Assembly (NCBI GenBank): GCA_014384025.1
Contig: JACNGQ010000164.1
Span: forward strand, 1-35,157
Source of the DNA: Planctomycetota bacterium
GTDB taxonomy: Bacteria > Planctomycetota > Phycisphaerae > Sedimentisphaerales > Anaerobacaceae
DNA length: 35,157 bases
Direction of reading: 5' to 3'
In this document: positions 7,037 to 14,250 of the stretch, piece after piece
How the letters are laid out: the number at the start of each line of letters is the position of its first letter
How positions within the stretch are numbered: the stretch's first letter is position 1
Position numbers and translations under genes: made by a program
Notes under the pieces: model-generated
Database searches by the model: none
What the model saw: the letters and a program-made list of their open reading frames with translations, nothing else
Told to the model about the DNA's origin: nothing

Positions 7037-8407
7037 CTACAGGTTGTATTCTTTGATTTTTCTATAGAGAGTTCTTTCTCCGATGCCGAGGATTTTTGCG
7101 GCTTGTTCGCGGTTGCCTTTTGTTTTTGATAATGTGTCAATAATGGCCTGCTTTTCAAGTTCGTTCAGGGGCAAACCTGCCAAGCCGGCTGCCGTGCTGC
7201 CGGAGGCCAATTGCGGTCTCTGTGCTATTTCAGGGGGAATGTCGGCCGCATCGAGTTTGTCGTGGTCGCACATGACAACCATCGTCCTGATAGTGTTTCG
7301 CAGTTGGCGAATGTTGCCGGGCCATTCATAGTGTGTAAGGATTGTCTGTGCGGCGTCGGTTATGCCTGTAACTTTGGAGCCGACCTCTGTGACGGCCTCT
7401 TTGATGAAATAGTCGATAAACTCCGGTATGTCCTGTGCTCTGTCTCGCAGGGCCGGAAGAGAAATGTTTACGCCCTTGATTCTAAAGTACAAATCCTGTC
7501 TGAAATCTTTTGTTTCAATAAGATCGTTTAAGTTCTGGTTGGTTGCGCTGATGATACGGACATCCACGACTGTTTGTTTATTCGAGCCGACCGGTATGAC
7601 GATACCATCCTCGAGGACACGCAAAAGCTTGGCCTGGGAACTCGGCGCCATATCCCCGATTTCGTCCAGGAATAAAGTACCTTTATCCGCCGCTTCGAAT
7701 AATCCTTTTCTGTCATTGGCGGCACCGGTAAAGGCGCCTTTAACATGGCCGAACAGCTCGCTCTCCAAAAGCGTCTCGGGCAGACCTGCGCAGTTTATCG
7801 GCATAAAGGGCTTGTCCCATCGCAGTGAATTGTGGTGAATCGCTCTTGCCAGCAGCTCCTTGCCCGTTCCGGAGTGGCCTTCGATCAGGACAGAGATATT
7901 AGTCGGAGCCACCCGCCGCAGGACCTCGAATATACCCTCTATTGCAGGGTCTTTACCCCGGACGCCGGGGAACTTGAATTGTCCTTTGTCTGTTTTATCT
8001 TTTTGAGTTTGTCGGGAATGTGCGGCCATGACTTTGTTGCCGGCCTGGGTTACAAGTGTGCGGAGCTGGCCAATGTCAATCGGCTTGGTGAGATAATCGT
8101 ATGCCCCCCTTTTGATGGCTTCCTTACAAGTGTCGATGGTGGCGTAGGCGGTTATTAAAATTACTTCCGTTTTGTCATTTTGCTTTCTGACTTCTTCGAG
8201 TATGGTAAGACCGTTTATATCTTCGTCTTCGAATTTCAAATCGGTAACGACAACATCGACCTGCTGGCTTCGCACGATTTCCAGAGCGTCTTTACCGGTA
8301 TAAACAGCTATTGCCCTTGTACATAATTTTTCAAGAGATTCGGCGATTCCATCGGCATGGTCCCGCTCGTCGTCAACAACCAGAATTATATTTACCTTTT
8401 GCTTCAA
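7037..8407 (-). CDS. NtrC-family sigma-54 response regulator
   Basis: Complete three-domain activator of 456 residues. The receiver (1-120) has the acid pocket Asp12/Asp13, phospho-acceptor Asp56, Thr86 and Lys108. The AAA+ domain (about 150-385) shows Walker A GHSGTGKE, the sigma-54 contact loop GAFTGA, and Walker B LFLDEIGDM. The C-terminal Fis-type helix-turn-helix ends with NREQAAKILGIGERTLYRKI. The start is TTG, supported by GAGG 7 nt upstream. It lies 12 bp behind its probable kinase, so the two form an operon. It should activate RpoN-dependent promoters on phosphorylation. Targets cannot be read from the sequence, and I found no clear -24/-12 site in the window. Confidence 0.93.
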   Translation of the reverse strand: MKQKVNIILVVDDERDHADGIAESLEKLCTRAIAVYTGKDALEIVRSQQVDVVVTDLKFEDEDINGLTILEEVRKQNDKTEVILITAYATIDTCKEAIKRGAYDYLTKPIDIGQLRTLVTQAGNKVMAAHSRQTQKDKTDKGQFKFPGVRGKDPAIEGIFEVLRRVAPTNISVLIEGHSGTGKELLARAIHHNSLRWDKPFMPINCAGLPETLLESELFGHVKGAFTGAANDRKGLFEAADKGTLFLDEIGDMAPSSQAKLLRVLEDGIVIPVGSNKQTVVDVRIISATNQNLNDLIETKDFRQDLYFRIKGVNISLPALRDRAQDIPEFIDYFIKEAVTEVGSKVTGITDAAQTILTHYEWPGNIRQLRNTIRTMVVMCDHDKLDAADIPPEIAQRPQLASGSTAAGLAGLPLNELEKQAIIDTLSKTKGNREQAAKILGIGERTLYRKIKEYNL

Positions 8408-8419
8408 ATTGGCACCTCA

Positions 8420-9238
8420 TCAGGCATAGATGGGTAACTTAATAGTAAATGATGTACCTTTTTGGGGCTCACTGTCAACTGTTATTGTACCGTTATGTGC
8501 AGTAATAATCTTCTGTGCAGAGGCCAGTCCCAAGCCACTGCCCTGCGGCCGGGATGAATAGTAAGCATTGAAGATATGCGGCAATTTGTCCGGGGTAATG
8601 CCGCTGCCAGTATCATTAATCTGAATAACTGCATCTTTTTGTTGCGGGAAAGTCCTTACCATCAATTCTCCACCTTTGCCCATAGCCTGCTGAGCGTTAA
8701 TAAACAGGTTCAATATTACCTGTTTTAACATATCTGTATCGACCTTGCAAATAAGCGGCTGATTATGCAGTCCCTGCCGCATAGTTATCGAATGGCTGTG
8801 TGCCTGTGGAGAATAAAAATCAATCATATCGCTGACAAGCTCATTAATATCAGCACTTGCCAAATGTAATTCGGTTTTGTCAACGTATCGCAGGAAGCCG
8901 TCGAGTATCTGCTCGAGTCTGTCCGTTTCTTTTTGAATAACGGCTATTTTCCTCCTCGCCCTTGTTAGACTACGATTATCTTTTTCTGTACCGATTTTGC
9001 CGGATTCGGCAGAAGCTGAATCTTTCAAATCTTCACTGACAAGCTCCAAATTAATTTTGATTGTGGAGAGAGGATTTTTTATTTCATGGGCAAGCTCGCC
9101 GGTGAGCTTTCCTAATTCTTCAAGTAGATGCCCGTTCTTGTTTTTTTGAGTTTTGGTGAATTTTTTATGCAGAAATAACCCAACAGCCGGAACAACTGCT
9201 AATAAAGCAACAACAAAACCACATATAAAATGCAGCAC
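8420..9238 (-). CDS. membrane-anchored sensor histidine kinase without a sensor domain
   Basis: Short kinase of 272 residues. One N-terminal span (about residues 4-24) is followed almost at once by the dimerisation helix with the H-box LAHEIKNPLSTIKINL. The ATPase domain has N-box NLFINAQQAM, G1 DTGSGI, F-box IFNAYYSSRP and G2 GSGLGLASAQKII, so it should be active. No periplasmic, PAS, GAF or HAMP domain fits in the space, hence signal input must come from the span or another protein. The start is GTG with GAGG 8 nt upstream. It is followed by the sigma-54 response regulator, its likely partner (NtrB/NtrC-like arrangement). Confidence 0.9.
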   Translation of the reverse strand: MLHFICGFVVALLAVVPAVGLFLHKKFTKTQKNKNGHLLEELGKLTGELAHEIKNPLSTIKINLELVSEDLKDSASAESGKIGTEKDNRSLTRARRKIAVIQKETDRLEQILDGFLRYVDKTELHLASADINELVSDMIDFYSPQAHSHSITMRQGLHNQPLICKVDTDMLKQVILNLFINAQQAMGKGGELMVRTFPQQKDAVIQINDTGSGITPDKLPHIFNAYYSSRPQGSGLGLASAQKIITAHNGTITVDSEPQKGTSFTIKLPIYA

Positions 9239-9310
9239 TTATCTTCCCTCTGCCTTTTGACCTTAGTAGATTGGAGTAAGGTTCCGTAAAGACTGAAAAA
9301 CCAAAACACA

Positions 9311-9351
9311 ACAAAAATCGATTAGGGACAAATTTTCAACTATCCCCAATC
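9311..9351 (-). terminator. probable terminator after pnp
   Basis: On the minus strand GATTGGGGA and TCCCTAATC pair over 9 positions (one G-T) around a 14-nt loop, followed by a short T-rich tract (ATTTTTGT). It begins 16 nt after the pnp stop and would separate rpsO-pnp from the two-component pair. The long loop makes it moderate. Confidence 0.5.
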
Positions 9352-9367
9352 AATGTTGCAATTTTTT

Positions 9368-11608
9368 TTAGTCGTCTTGCTTTTCTTCAACTTTTTCCGC
9401 TTCTGACACTTTTTCCGCTTTATCTATTTCAGCAAGAGCAGCTTTACGGGAAAGTTTAAGTCTGCCCTGGTCATCGATCGAAATTAATTTTACAGGTATC
9501 AAATCACCCATTTTGCAAACTTCATCGACTTTTTTGATATAGCCATCACTAAGCTCGCTAATGTGACAGAGGCCTTCGACACCAGGAGTGATTTCAACAA
9601 AAGCTCCAAAATCCTTTACAGAGACCACTTTTGCCGGATTATAAATTCGGCCGACTTTCGGCGGCTGAGTAATCATCTCGATAATATCTTTAGCCTTGAG
9701 GTGACCATCTCCACCGAGACAGCTAATGAAAATAGTCCCGTCTTCTTCGATCTCAATTGTTGTATCGGTTTGCTCCTGAATACCTTTTATAACTTTACCA
9801 CCCGGCCCGATTACTTTGCCGATAAATTCAGGGTCAATTTGGATACTAATCAGTTTCGGGGCATATTTGCTTAATTCAGGCTTTGGCTCACTAATAGTTT
9901 GGCTCATAATCTTGAGGATTTCCAGCCGTGCCGTTTTAGCTCGTTCCAACGCCTCGACCATAATATTATGTGCCAGACCATCAGCTTTAATGTCGAGTTG
10001 TATAGCCGTGATACCGTCAACCGTCCCGGCAACCTTGAAATCCATTTCACCGTAGTGGTCTTCCTCGCCAGCTATATCGGTGAGCAGTTCGTATCTGCCC
10101 TCTTCGGCGCTAATCAAGCCGATTGATATACCGGCGACTGGCTTTGTAATCGGCACGCCGGCGTCCATTAGAGCTAATGCTCCCCCGCAGACCGAAGCCA
10201 TAGAGCTGGAGCCGTTCGATTCGGTGATATCAGAAATAATCCTGATAGTATAAGCGAATTTATCGGTCGGGGGTTTTACCTGCTCCAGAGCCTTTTCTGC
10301 GAGAGCTCCGTGTCCGATTTCTCTTCGGCCGGGACCTCGCATCGGCCGTACCTCACCGACGGAAAACGGTGGGAAGTTGTAGTGCAGAGTGAAGTTTTGA
10401 GCGTATTCATCCAATAAGCCGTCTATAATCTGTGCATCTCTGACAGTGCCGAGAGTCACAGTTACTATGGACTGCGTTTCTCCTCGGGTAAATAATGCTG
10501 AGCCGTGGGTCCTGGGTAAAATTCCTACTTCGCAAGAAATATGACGTATGTCATTGTAACCTCTGCCATCGGACCTTTTACCGCTTAAGAGCAGTTTCTT
10601 TATGACCTCGCCCTCTATTTTATCAAGCATTCGTTTGACCATTGCCTTGTTATATATGCTGTCAGAGTCAATCTGCGATTGCGGATGATCCTCATCTGGG
10701 CTATCCTGATCTCCCGATGGATCCTCATCAGGGTCAATCTGCGATGGCGGATTATCCTCATCAGTACAGTATTGGGTTATAACCTGCTCAAAAAGCTCTC
10801 TTTTTGCTGTTTTACGCTCCTGCTTATTTGTTATCTGCTGAAGCTCGTATAGTTTATCTGATATCTGTGAACGAATGTCTGAAAGCAGCTGATCGTTATT
10901 TTCGGCAAGCGGGATTTGCTTTTCGACGCCAGCCTTCTCGCGGAGCTCTTCGATCATTTCACAAACCTGAGTGACTGTTTTTTGAGCGGTTTCGACAGCA
11001 TCAGCGATAACATTTTCCGGTAGCTGCTTGGCACTGATTTCAATCATATTCATCGCATCTTTGTGTCCGCCAAGGAGTAAATTCAAGTCTCCTTCGGCAA
11101 GCTGCTTATGCGTGGGATTTACCACGAACTGCCCGTTTACTCTTCCTAATCTGCAGGCCCCAATCGGCCCTAAGAAAGGGATCTTGCTAATTGTAAGAGC
11201 AGCACTGGCGCCTATCATTGCCAGAACATCCGGGTCATTTTCCTGGTCGGCACTTAAGACATTGGCTGAGATTTGCACTTCCTGGAAGTAGCCCTCTGGA
11301 AACAGTGGCCTAATAGGTCTGTCAATCTGCCTTGCCGTCAGGATTTCTTTTGTGCTCGGCCTACCCTCACGTTTAATAAAGCCGCCCGGAAATTTACCTG
11401 CGGCGCTATGTTTCTCGCGATAATCAACACTTAATGGGAAAAAATCAATATCATCGAATCTTGGGGGCGCAGTTACTGCTGCGACAAGAACGATTGTATC
11501 ACCATATTGGACTAAAACTGCACCATCGGCCTGTTTGGCAATTTTGCCGGTTTCGATGGAAAGTGCTCTACCGCCTATTTGTCTTTCTACTCTACATACA
11601 TCAAACAT
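9368..11608 (-). CDS. pnp: polyribonucleotide nucleotidyltransferase (PNPase)
   Basis: Phosphorolytic 3'-5' RNA exonuclease, 746 residues, trimeric cytoplasmic degradosome-type enzyme. In order: first RNase PH domain (residues 1-150), helical domain, second RNase PH domain (about 340-570) with GSALFTRGETQSIV and the catalytic DHYGEMDFK segment, KH domain (about 585-640, VIGPGGKVIKGI) and S1 domain (about 655-725, VKDFGAFVEITPGVEGLCH). The N-terminus aligns residue for residue in length with E. coli Pnp, supporting the ATG at 11608 with GAGG 6 nt upstream. Unusual: residues about 283-314 are an acidic D/E/S/P/Q-rich insertion made of a repeated unit, and the start codon lies in a tandem repeat. 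It lies downstream of rpsO, the classic order. Confidence 0.98.
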   Translation of the reverse strand: MFDVCRVERQIGGRALSIETGKIAKQADGAVLVQYGDTIVLVAAVTAPPRFDDIDFFPLSVDYREKHSAAGKFPGGFIKREGRPSTKEILTARQIDRPIRPLFPEGYFQEVQISANVLSADQENDPDVLAMIGASAALTISKIPFLGPIGACRLGRVNGQFVVNPTHKQLAEGDLNLLLGGHKDAMNMIEISAKQLPENVIADAVETAQKTVTQVCEMIEELREKAGVEKQIPLAENNDQLLSDIRSQISDKLYELQQITNKQERKTAKRELFEQVITQYCTDEDNPPSQIDPDEDPSGDQDSPDEDHPQSQIDSDSIYNKAMVKRMLDKIEGEVIKKLLLSGKRSDGRGYNDIRHISCEVGILPRTHGSALFTRGETQSIVTVTLGTVRDAQIIDGLLDEYAQNFTLHYNFPPFSVGEVRPMRGPGRREIGHGALAEKALEQVKPPTDKFAYTIRIISDITESNGSSSMASVCGGALALMDAGVPITKPVAGISIGLISAEEGRYELLTDIAGEEDHYGEMDFKVAGTVDGITAIQLDIKADGLAHNIMVEALERAKTARLEILKIMSQTISEPKPELSKYAPKLISIQIDPEFIGKVIGPGGKVIKGIQEQTDTTIEIEEDGTIFISCLGGDGHLKAKDIIEMITQPPKVGRIYNPAKVVSVKDFGAFVEITPGVEGLCHISELSDGYIKKVDEVCKMGDLIPVKLISIDDQGRLKLSRKAALAEIDKAEKVSEAEKVEEKQDD
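10667..10762 (-). repeat. in-frame DNA repeat coding for the acidic Pnp insertion
   Basis: Two 30-bp blocks, 10667-10696 and 10733-10762, differ at only two positions and are 66 bp (22 codons) apart. They encode the repeated segments DEDHPQSQID and DEDNPPSQID. The unit length preserves frame, so expansion by duplication is likely. Confidence 0.75.
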
Positions 11609-11640
11609 ACACTACCTCTTTCTACATACATTAAACTCAT
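11587..11640 (-). CDS. possible upstream ORF 2 overlapping the pnp start
   Basis: Seventeen codons in a different frame from pnp, starting in tandem-repeat copy 2 and ending 22 nt inside pnp. Its ATG overlaps the stop of upstream ORF 1 as ATGA. Ribosomes using it would run over the pnp start. No independent evidence for translation; a weak GAGA-type site precedes it. Confidence 0.25.
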   Translation of the reverse strand: MSLMYVERGSVCLMYVE

Positions 11641-11681
11641 ACTATCTCATTCCTGCATACATCAAACATATACTACTTCAC
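11591..11681 (-). repeat. threefold tandem 30-bp repeat containing the pnp start
   Basis: Copies at 11591-11620, 11621-11650 and 11651-11681. Copy 1 matches copy 2 at 24 of 30 positions and copy 3 at about 25 of 30 after removing one base. Each copy carries a purine-rich stretch and an ATG in the same relative place. Copy 1 holds the true pnp ATG with the best ribosome site (AGAGG). Confidence 0.75.
11637..11669 (-). CDS. possible upstream ORF 1 mimicking the Pnp N-terminus
   Basis: Ten codons, MFDVCRNEIV, then TGA. The first six residues equal those of Pnp because the frame lies in repeat copy 3. Its stop overlaps the ATG of upstream ORF 2 (ATGA). Either a decoy initiation site or a by-product of repeat expansion. 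Confidence 0.25.
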   Translation of the reverse strand: MFDVCRNEIV

Positions 11682-11702
11682 TGGCATGTTAATAAGTGGA
11701 TT

Positions 11703-11720
11703 CCGCTCTTAAATGAGCGG
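11703..11720 (-). promoter_or_regulatory. rpsO-pnp intergenic hairpin
   Basis: CCGCTC and GAGCGG form a perfect 6-bp stem with a 6-nt loop, 23 nt after the rpsO stop. No T-tract follows, so it is more likely a processing or stabilising hairpin than a full terminator. In E. coli the same spacer holds an RNase III site and a leaky terminator that control pnp. Confidence 0.5.
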
Positions 11721-11743
11721 GTTACTTGTGTGCTAATGCTCAT

Positions 11744-12010
11744 CTATTTTCGCAAGCCGAGCCGGGATATAATTTTCTGATAGCGTTTTACGTCTTTATT
11801 TTTCACGTATTTTAGCAATGCCGACCTGGTCCCGACCATTTTCAATAAACCTCGTCTTGAAGCATGGTCTTTGCGGTGAATCTGGAAATGTTCTGTCAGC
11901 TCGTTAATTCTTTTCGTTAAAATAGCAATCTGCACTTCAGGTGAGCCGGTATCCCCCTCGTGCGCCTCAAAATCGCCAATAATTTCCTGTTTTTTCTGCT
12001 TTGTTAACAT
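11744..12010 (-). CDS. rpsO: 30S ribosomal protein S15
   Basis: Full-length S15 of 88 residues, which binds the central domain of 16S rRNA during small-subunit assembly. The family core is intact: [17 protein letters not shown], then [18 protein letters not shown] and the C-terminal [17 protein letters not shown]. It is the first gene of the rpsO-pnp unit, 135 bp ahead of pnp. A candidate promoter lies at 12077-12105. The best ribosome-site match (AAGGA) is 13 nt from the ATG, longer than usual. S15 often regulates its own mRNA through leader structure, but no such fold was worked out here. Confidence 0.98.
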   Translation of the reverse strand: MLTKQKKQEIIGDFEAHEGDTGSPEVQIAILTKRINELTEHFQIHRKDHASRRGLLKMVGTRSALLKYVKNKDVKRYQKIISRLGLRK

Positions 12011-12076
12011 CTTTTAGGTAAATCCTTTCTATCGCGTCTTTTACACAACCTTTCAATATATTATTTCAAACTCAAC

Positions 12077-12105
12077 ATTTTAATCGGCGATTATAATATT
12101 TGCAA
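12077..12105 (-). promoter_or_regulatory. candidate sigma-70 promoter of rpsO-pnp
   Basis: TTGCAA, 17-nt spacer, TAAAAT on the minus strand, giving a leader of about 60 nt before rpsO. Spacing is ideal and both boxes match at four or five of six positions. Confidence 0.45.
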
Positions 12106-12249
12106 GCCTTTTCTACGACGGTATAAAAAAGATTTGTCGAGGCCGAAACAGGGGTGTTTATGCGGTATTTGTCCTAATGAGGATTATTTTGAGTATTTGG
12201 TAATTCCTCTTTCCGTCACAATTGCAAGAATCGAGGCATTACTTTGGGC

Positions 12250-12278
12250 TTGACGCGTCCGGAGAGTGGGGGTATACT
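12250..12278 (+). promoter_or_regulatory. strong sigma-70 promoter of the PQQ-propeller gene
   Basis: TTGACG, exact 17-nt spacer, TATACT, directed at the only rightward gene in this half of the window. It is the clearest -35/-10 pair seen here. Confidence 0.62.
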
Positions 12279-12434
12279 AGTGAGACGATATGCGTTCTCG
12301 TTAGGGTGTTGATTCCCGTTGTAAATCATTTTGTAAAGTCGGCTGCATAATATCGTGACTGGAGTAGCCATTCTTAGTACCTTGTCCTTACTGTGACGCT
12401 TTGCGGCAGTCTGTCAGGCATTCGGAGTAACCTC

Positions 12435-13685
12435 ATGAATAGAAATGTTGTCTTAACTATGCTGTTGGGCGGCCTGCTTGCCGCTGCTACCTCCACGGCC
12501 CAAGCCGAAAACTGGGCCGGCTGGCGTGGCCCACGCGGTGACGGCACGTGTATAGAGAAAAACGTTCCCATCAAATGGGACCCAGCAGGTGCGCTCTGGA
12601 AGACAGAACTTCCCGGTAAAGGGCATGCGTCCCCAATCGTCTGGGGTAATCGCGTCTTTACTGTTACCGGCCTGCCTGCAACAAAGGAACGGGTGCTTCT
12701 CTGCCTTGACCGCAACACCGGAAGAATCCTCTGGCAAAGGACCGTTGTGCAGGGGCCACTGGAGAAGCTTCATAAAGAGAACAGTTATGCCTCAGGTACG
12801 CCGGCCACCGATGGGGAGCGGGTTTACGTTACCTTCCGCGTCGGCGACGACATCGTTGTGGCCGCACATGACTTCGCCAACGGAAAGCAACTGTGGCTGG
12901 TCCGAGCGGGGACACATGAAGGCGGATGGGGATTCAGCAATGAGCCCGTGTTATTCAAGGACAAGGTCATTGTCGATGGCGACAGCAAAGGCGATTCCTT
13001 CCTGATCGCTCTTGACCGCAAAGACGGCAAGACACACTGGCGCAAGAACCGTGTTAATAAGGGAATCAGCTACAGTGCTCCATTGATCCGTGAGTTAGGC
13101 GGTCGCACTCAGTTGATCCAGTGCGGCAACCGGTGCGTGGCCAGTTTCGATCCGGACACCGGTGAGCAGCTCTGGAAGGTTGACGGTCCCTCGGAGGAAT
13201 TTGTCGCCACGCCGATTTACAGCGAAGAGGCCGGGCTGGTTTTCATCAGCAGCAGTTGGCCCAAGCAGGTTTTGCTGGCTATCCGGCCCGACGGCATGGG
13301 TGACGTCACGAAAACTCATGTTGCCTGGTCCGACAGTAAGGGAGCCCCTTATGTCCCCTCTATGATTGTTGCGGGAGAATTTTTGCTCAGCGTCAACAGA
13401 GGCGGCACGGCTTTCTGCTACGAGGCCGCCAGCGGTAAGGTACTCTGGCAGGAGAAGCTCGGACGACACCACGCCTCTCCCGTCCTTGTGGAAGGACTGG
13501 TTTTCTTCATTAACGACAACGGCCAAGTGAACGTAATCAAACCGGGTATGGAGTTCAAGTGCATTGCAACATATGAGTTAGGTGAGTTATGCTACGCCTC
13601 ACCGGCTATCAGCGACGGCCAGGTCTTTTTGCGCGGCTTCGGGCACCTCTTCTGCATTGGTGAGCGAAAAGCCGGAAAAGACTAA
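12435..13685 (+). CDS. secreted PQQ-like beta-propeller repeat protein
   Basis: Exported protein of 416 residues. A signal peptide (about residues 1-24, ending AQA) is followed by WAGWRGPRGDG, a usual opening of planctomycete PQQ-like/BamB-like propellers. Repeated blades show A-x-D-x-x-G-K-x-x-W or W-x-x-x-L patterns (DRNTGRILW, DFANGKQLW, DRKDGKTHW, DPDTGEQLW, EAASGKVLW). Start 12435 has GGAG 7 nt upstream; a longer frame from 12393 lacks a site. No catalytic motif of a true quinoprotein dehydrogenase is evident, so a scaffold or binding role is as likely. It is the only rightward gene after 2314, and is GC-richer (36 of 60 in one sampled line), hinting at separate origin. Confidence 0.88.
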   Translation: MNRNVVLTMLLGGLLAAATSTAQAENWAGWRGPRGDGTCIEKNVPIKWDPAGALWKTELPGKGHASPIVWGNRVFTVTGLPATKERVLLCLDRNTGRILWQRTVVQGPLEKLHKENSYASGTPATDGERVYVTFRVGDDIVVAAHDFANGKQLWLVRAGTHEGGWGFSNEPVLFKDKVIVDGDSKGDSFLIALDRKDGKTHWRKNRVNKGISYSAPLIRELGGRTQLIQCGNRCVASFDPDTGEQLWKVDGPSEEFVATPIYSEEAGLVFISSSWPKQVLLAIRPDGMGDVTKTHVAWSDSKGAPYVPSMIVAGEFLLSVNRGGTAFCYEAASGKVLWQEKLGRHHASPVLVEGLVFFINDNGQVNVIKPGMEFKCIATYELGELCYASPAISDGQVFLRGFGHLFCIGERKAGKD

Positions 13686-13775
13686 AGAGCGGCGGGTCAA
13701 ACTTCTGATTATTAACTGTCTAAGTAAAGCAGCAATGCTGTGCTGTGTGTTCTTTCGGCGTTCTGTTGTCACCCA

Positions 13776-14213
13776 CTACATGGGTAATCCGGGTCCATTG
13801 GATTTCCGGTGTGTTGTTTGTTGGAGGAAAGAGGCCAGGATTTCTGCTGCGGCGACGGCGTCGAGGCGTTTTTTCTTTTTTTTTCGAGTATAATTTGCCG
13901 GAATGAGCTTTTCCTCGGCACCGAAACTGCTGAGGCGTTCATCCTGCAAGAGGACAGGAATCTTGAGGCAGTTTTGTAACTGCTTGCCGAACTTCAAAAC
14001 AAGTTTGGTTTGGGCGCCTTCTGAGCCATCCATATTTAAGGGAAGCCCTAACACGACAGCATCGACATTTTCTGTCTCGATGACTTCGGCAATCTTTTTT
14101 AACAGTTCCTTTTGTCCCTGGATTACCATTAGGGGCGAGGCAATAGTCTCAGCCTGGTCACAGATTGCCAAACCTGTGCGTTTAGTGCCATAATCTATTG
14201 CGAGATATCTCAT
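13776..14213 (-). CDS. ruvX: RuvX/YqgF-family Holliday junction resolvase homologue
   Basis: RNase H-fold protein of 145 residues. Family motifs are present: the N-terminal DYGTKRTGLAI with the first catalytic Asp, VVLGLPLNMDGSEG, LQDERLSS and KRLDAVAAAEIL containing the last Asp. Homologues (YqgF/RuvX) act in pre-16S rRNA 5' maturation or junction resolution. A long T-run at 13870-13884 encodes the lysine-rich segment before the last motif; it is in frame and is expected for a loop there. It is last in the leftward series behind the manC-like gene, 37 bp away, and convergent with the PQQ gene. No ribosome site is evident at the ATG. Confidence 0.93.
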   Translation of the reverse strand: MRYLAIDYGTKRTGLAICDQAETIASPLMVIQGQKELLKKIAEVIETENVDAVVLGLPLNMDGSEGAQTKLVLKFGKQLQNCLKIPVLLQDERLSSFGAEEKLIPANYTRKKKKKRLDAVAAAEILASFLQQTTHRKSNGPGLPM

Positions 14214-14250
14214 TTTTTTACGTGTAATGGCGTTTTAGCCGGCCATTAAG

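Larger units (their letters stand above)
12011..12434. other. divergent 424-bp control region between rpsO and the PQQ-propeller gene
   Basis: No gene is supported. It contains the rpsO leader and promoter on the minus strand and the strong rightward promoter at 12250-12278 with a leader of about 150 nt. A short palindrome TCCTAATGAGGA lies near 12172. Confidence 0.6.

Noticed and set aside
7037-9238. Sigma-54 (-24/-12) promoter for the two-component operon
   Set aside because: TGGCAC-like words were seen on both strands of the window, but none had TTGC at the required spacing.
12453-13526. Several long antisense frames across the PQQ-propeller gene
   Set aside because: They follow from the higher G+C and codon bias of the real gene, lack ribosome sites and show no domain pattern.
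12435-13685. True PQQ-dependent alcohol dehydrogenase
   Set aside because: Only the propeller blade repeats are present; catalytic Asp/Glu and PQQ-binding disulfide features of quinoprotein dehydrogenases are not evident and the length is too short.
13686-13775. Intrinsic terminator between the convergent PQQ and ruvX genes
   Set aside because: A CAGCA/TGCTG stem near 13731-13746 is short and has no T-tract on either side.
13860-13890. Long T-run in ruvX as a possible frameshift or sequencing error
   Set aside because: The frame continues on both sides into conserved motifs (DERLSS before, KRLDAVAAAEIL after), and a lysine-rich loop is expected there.
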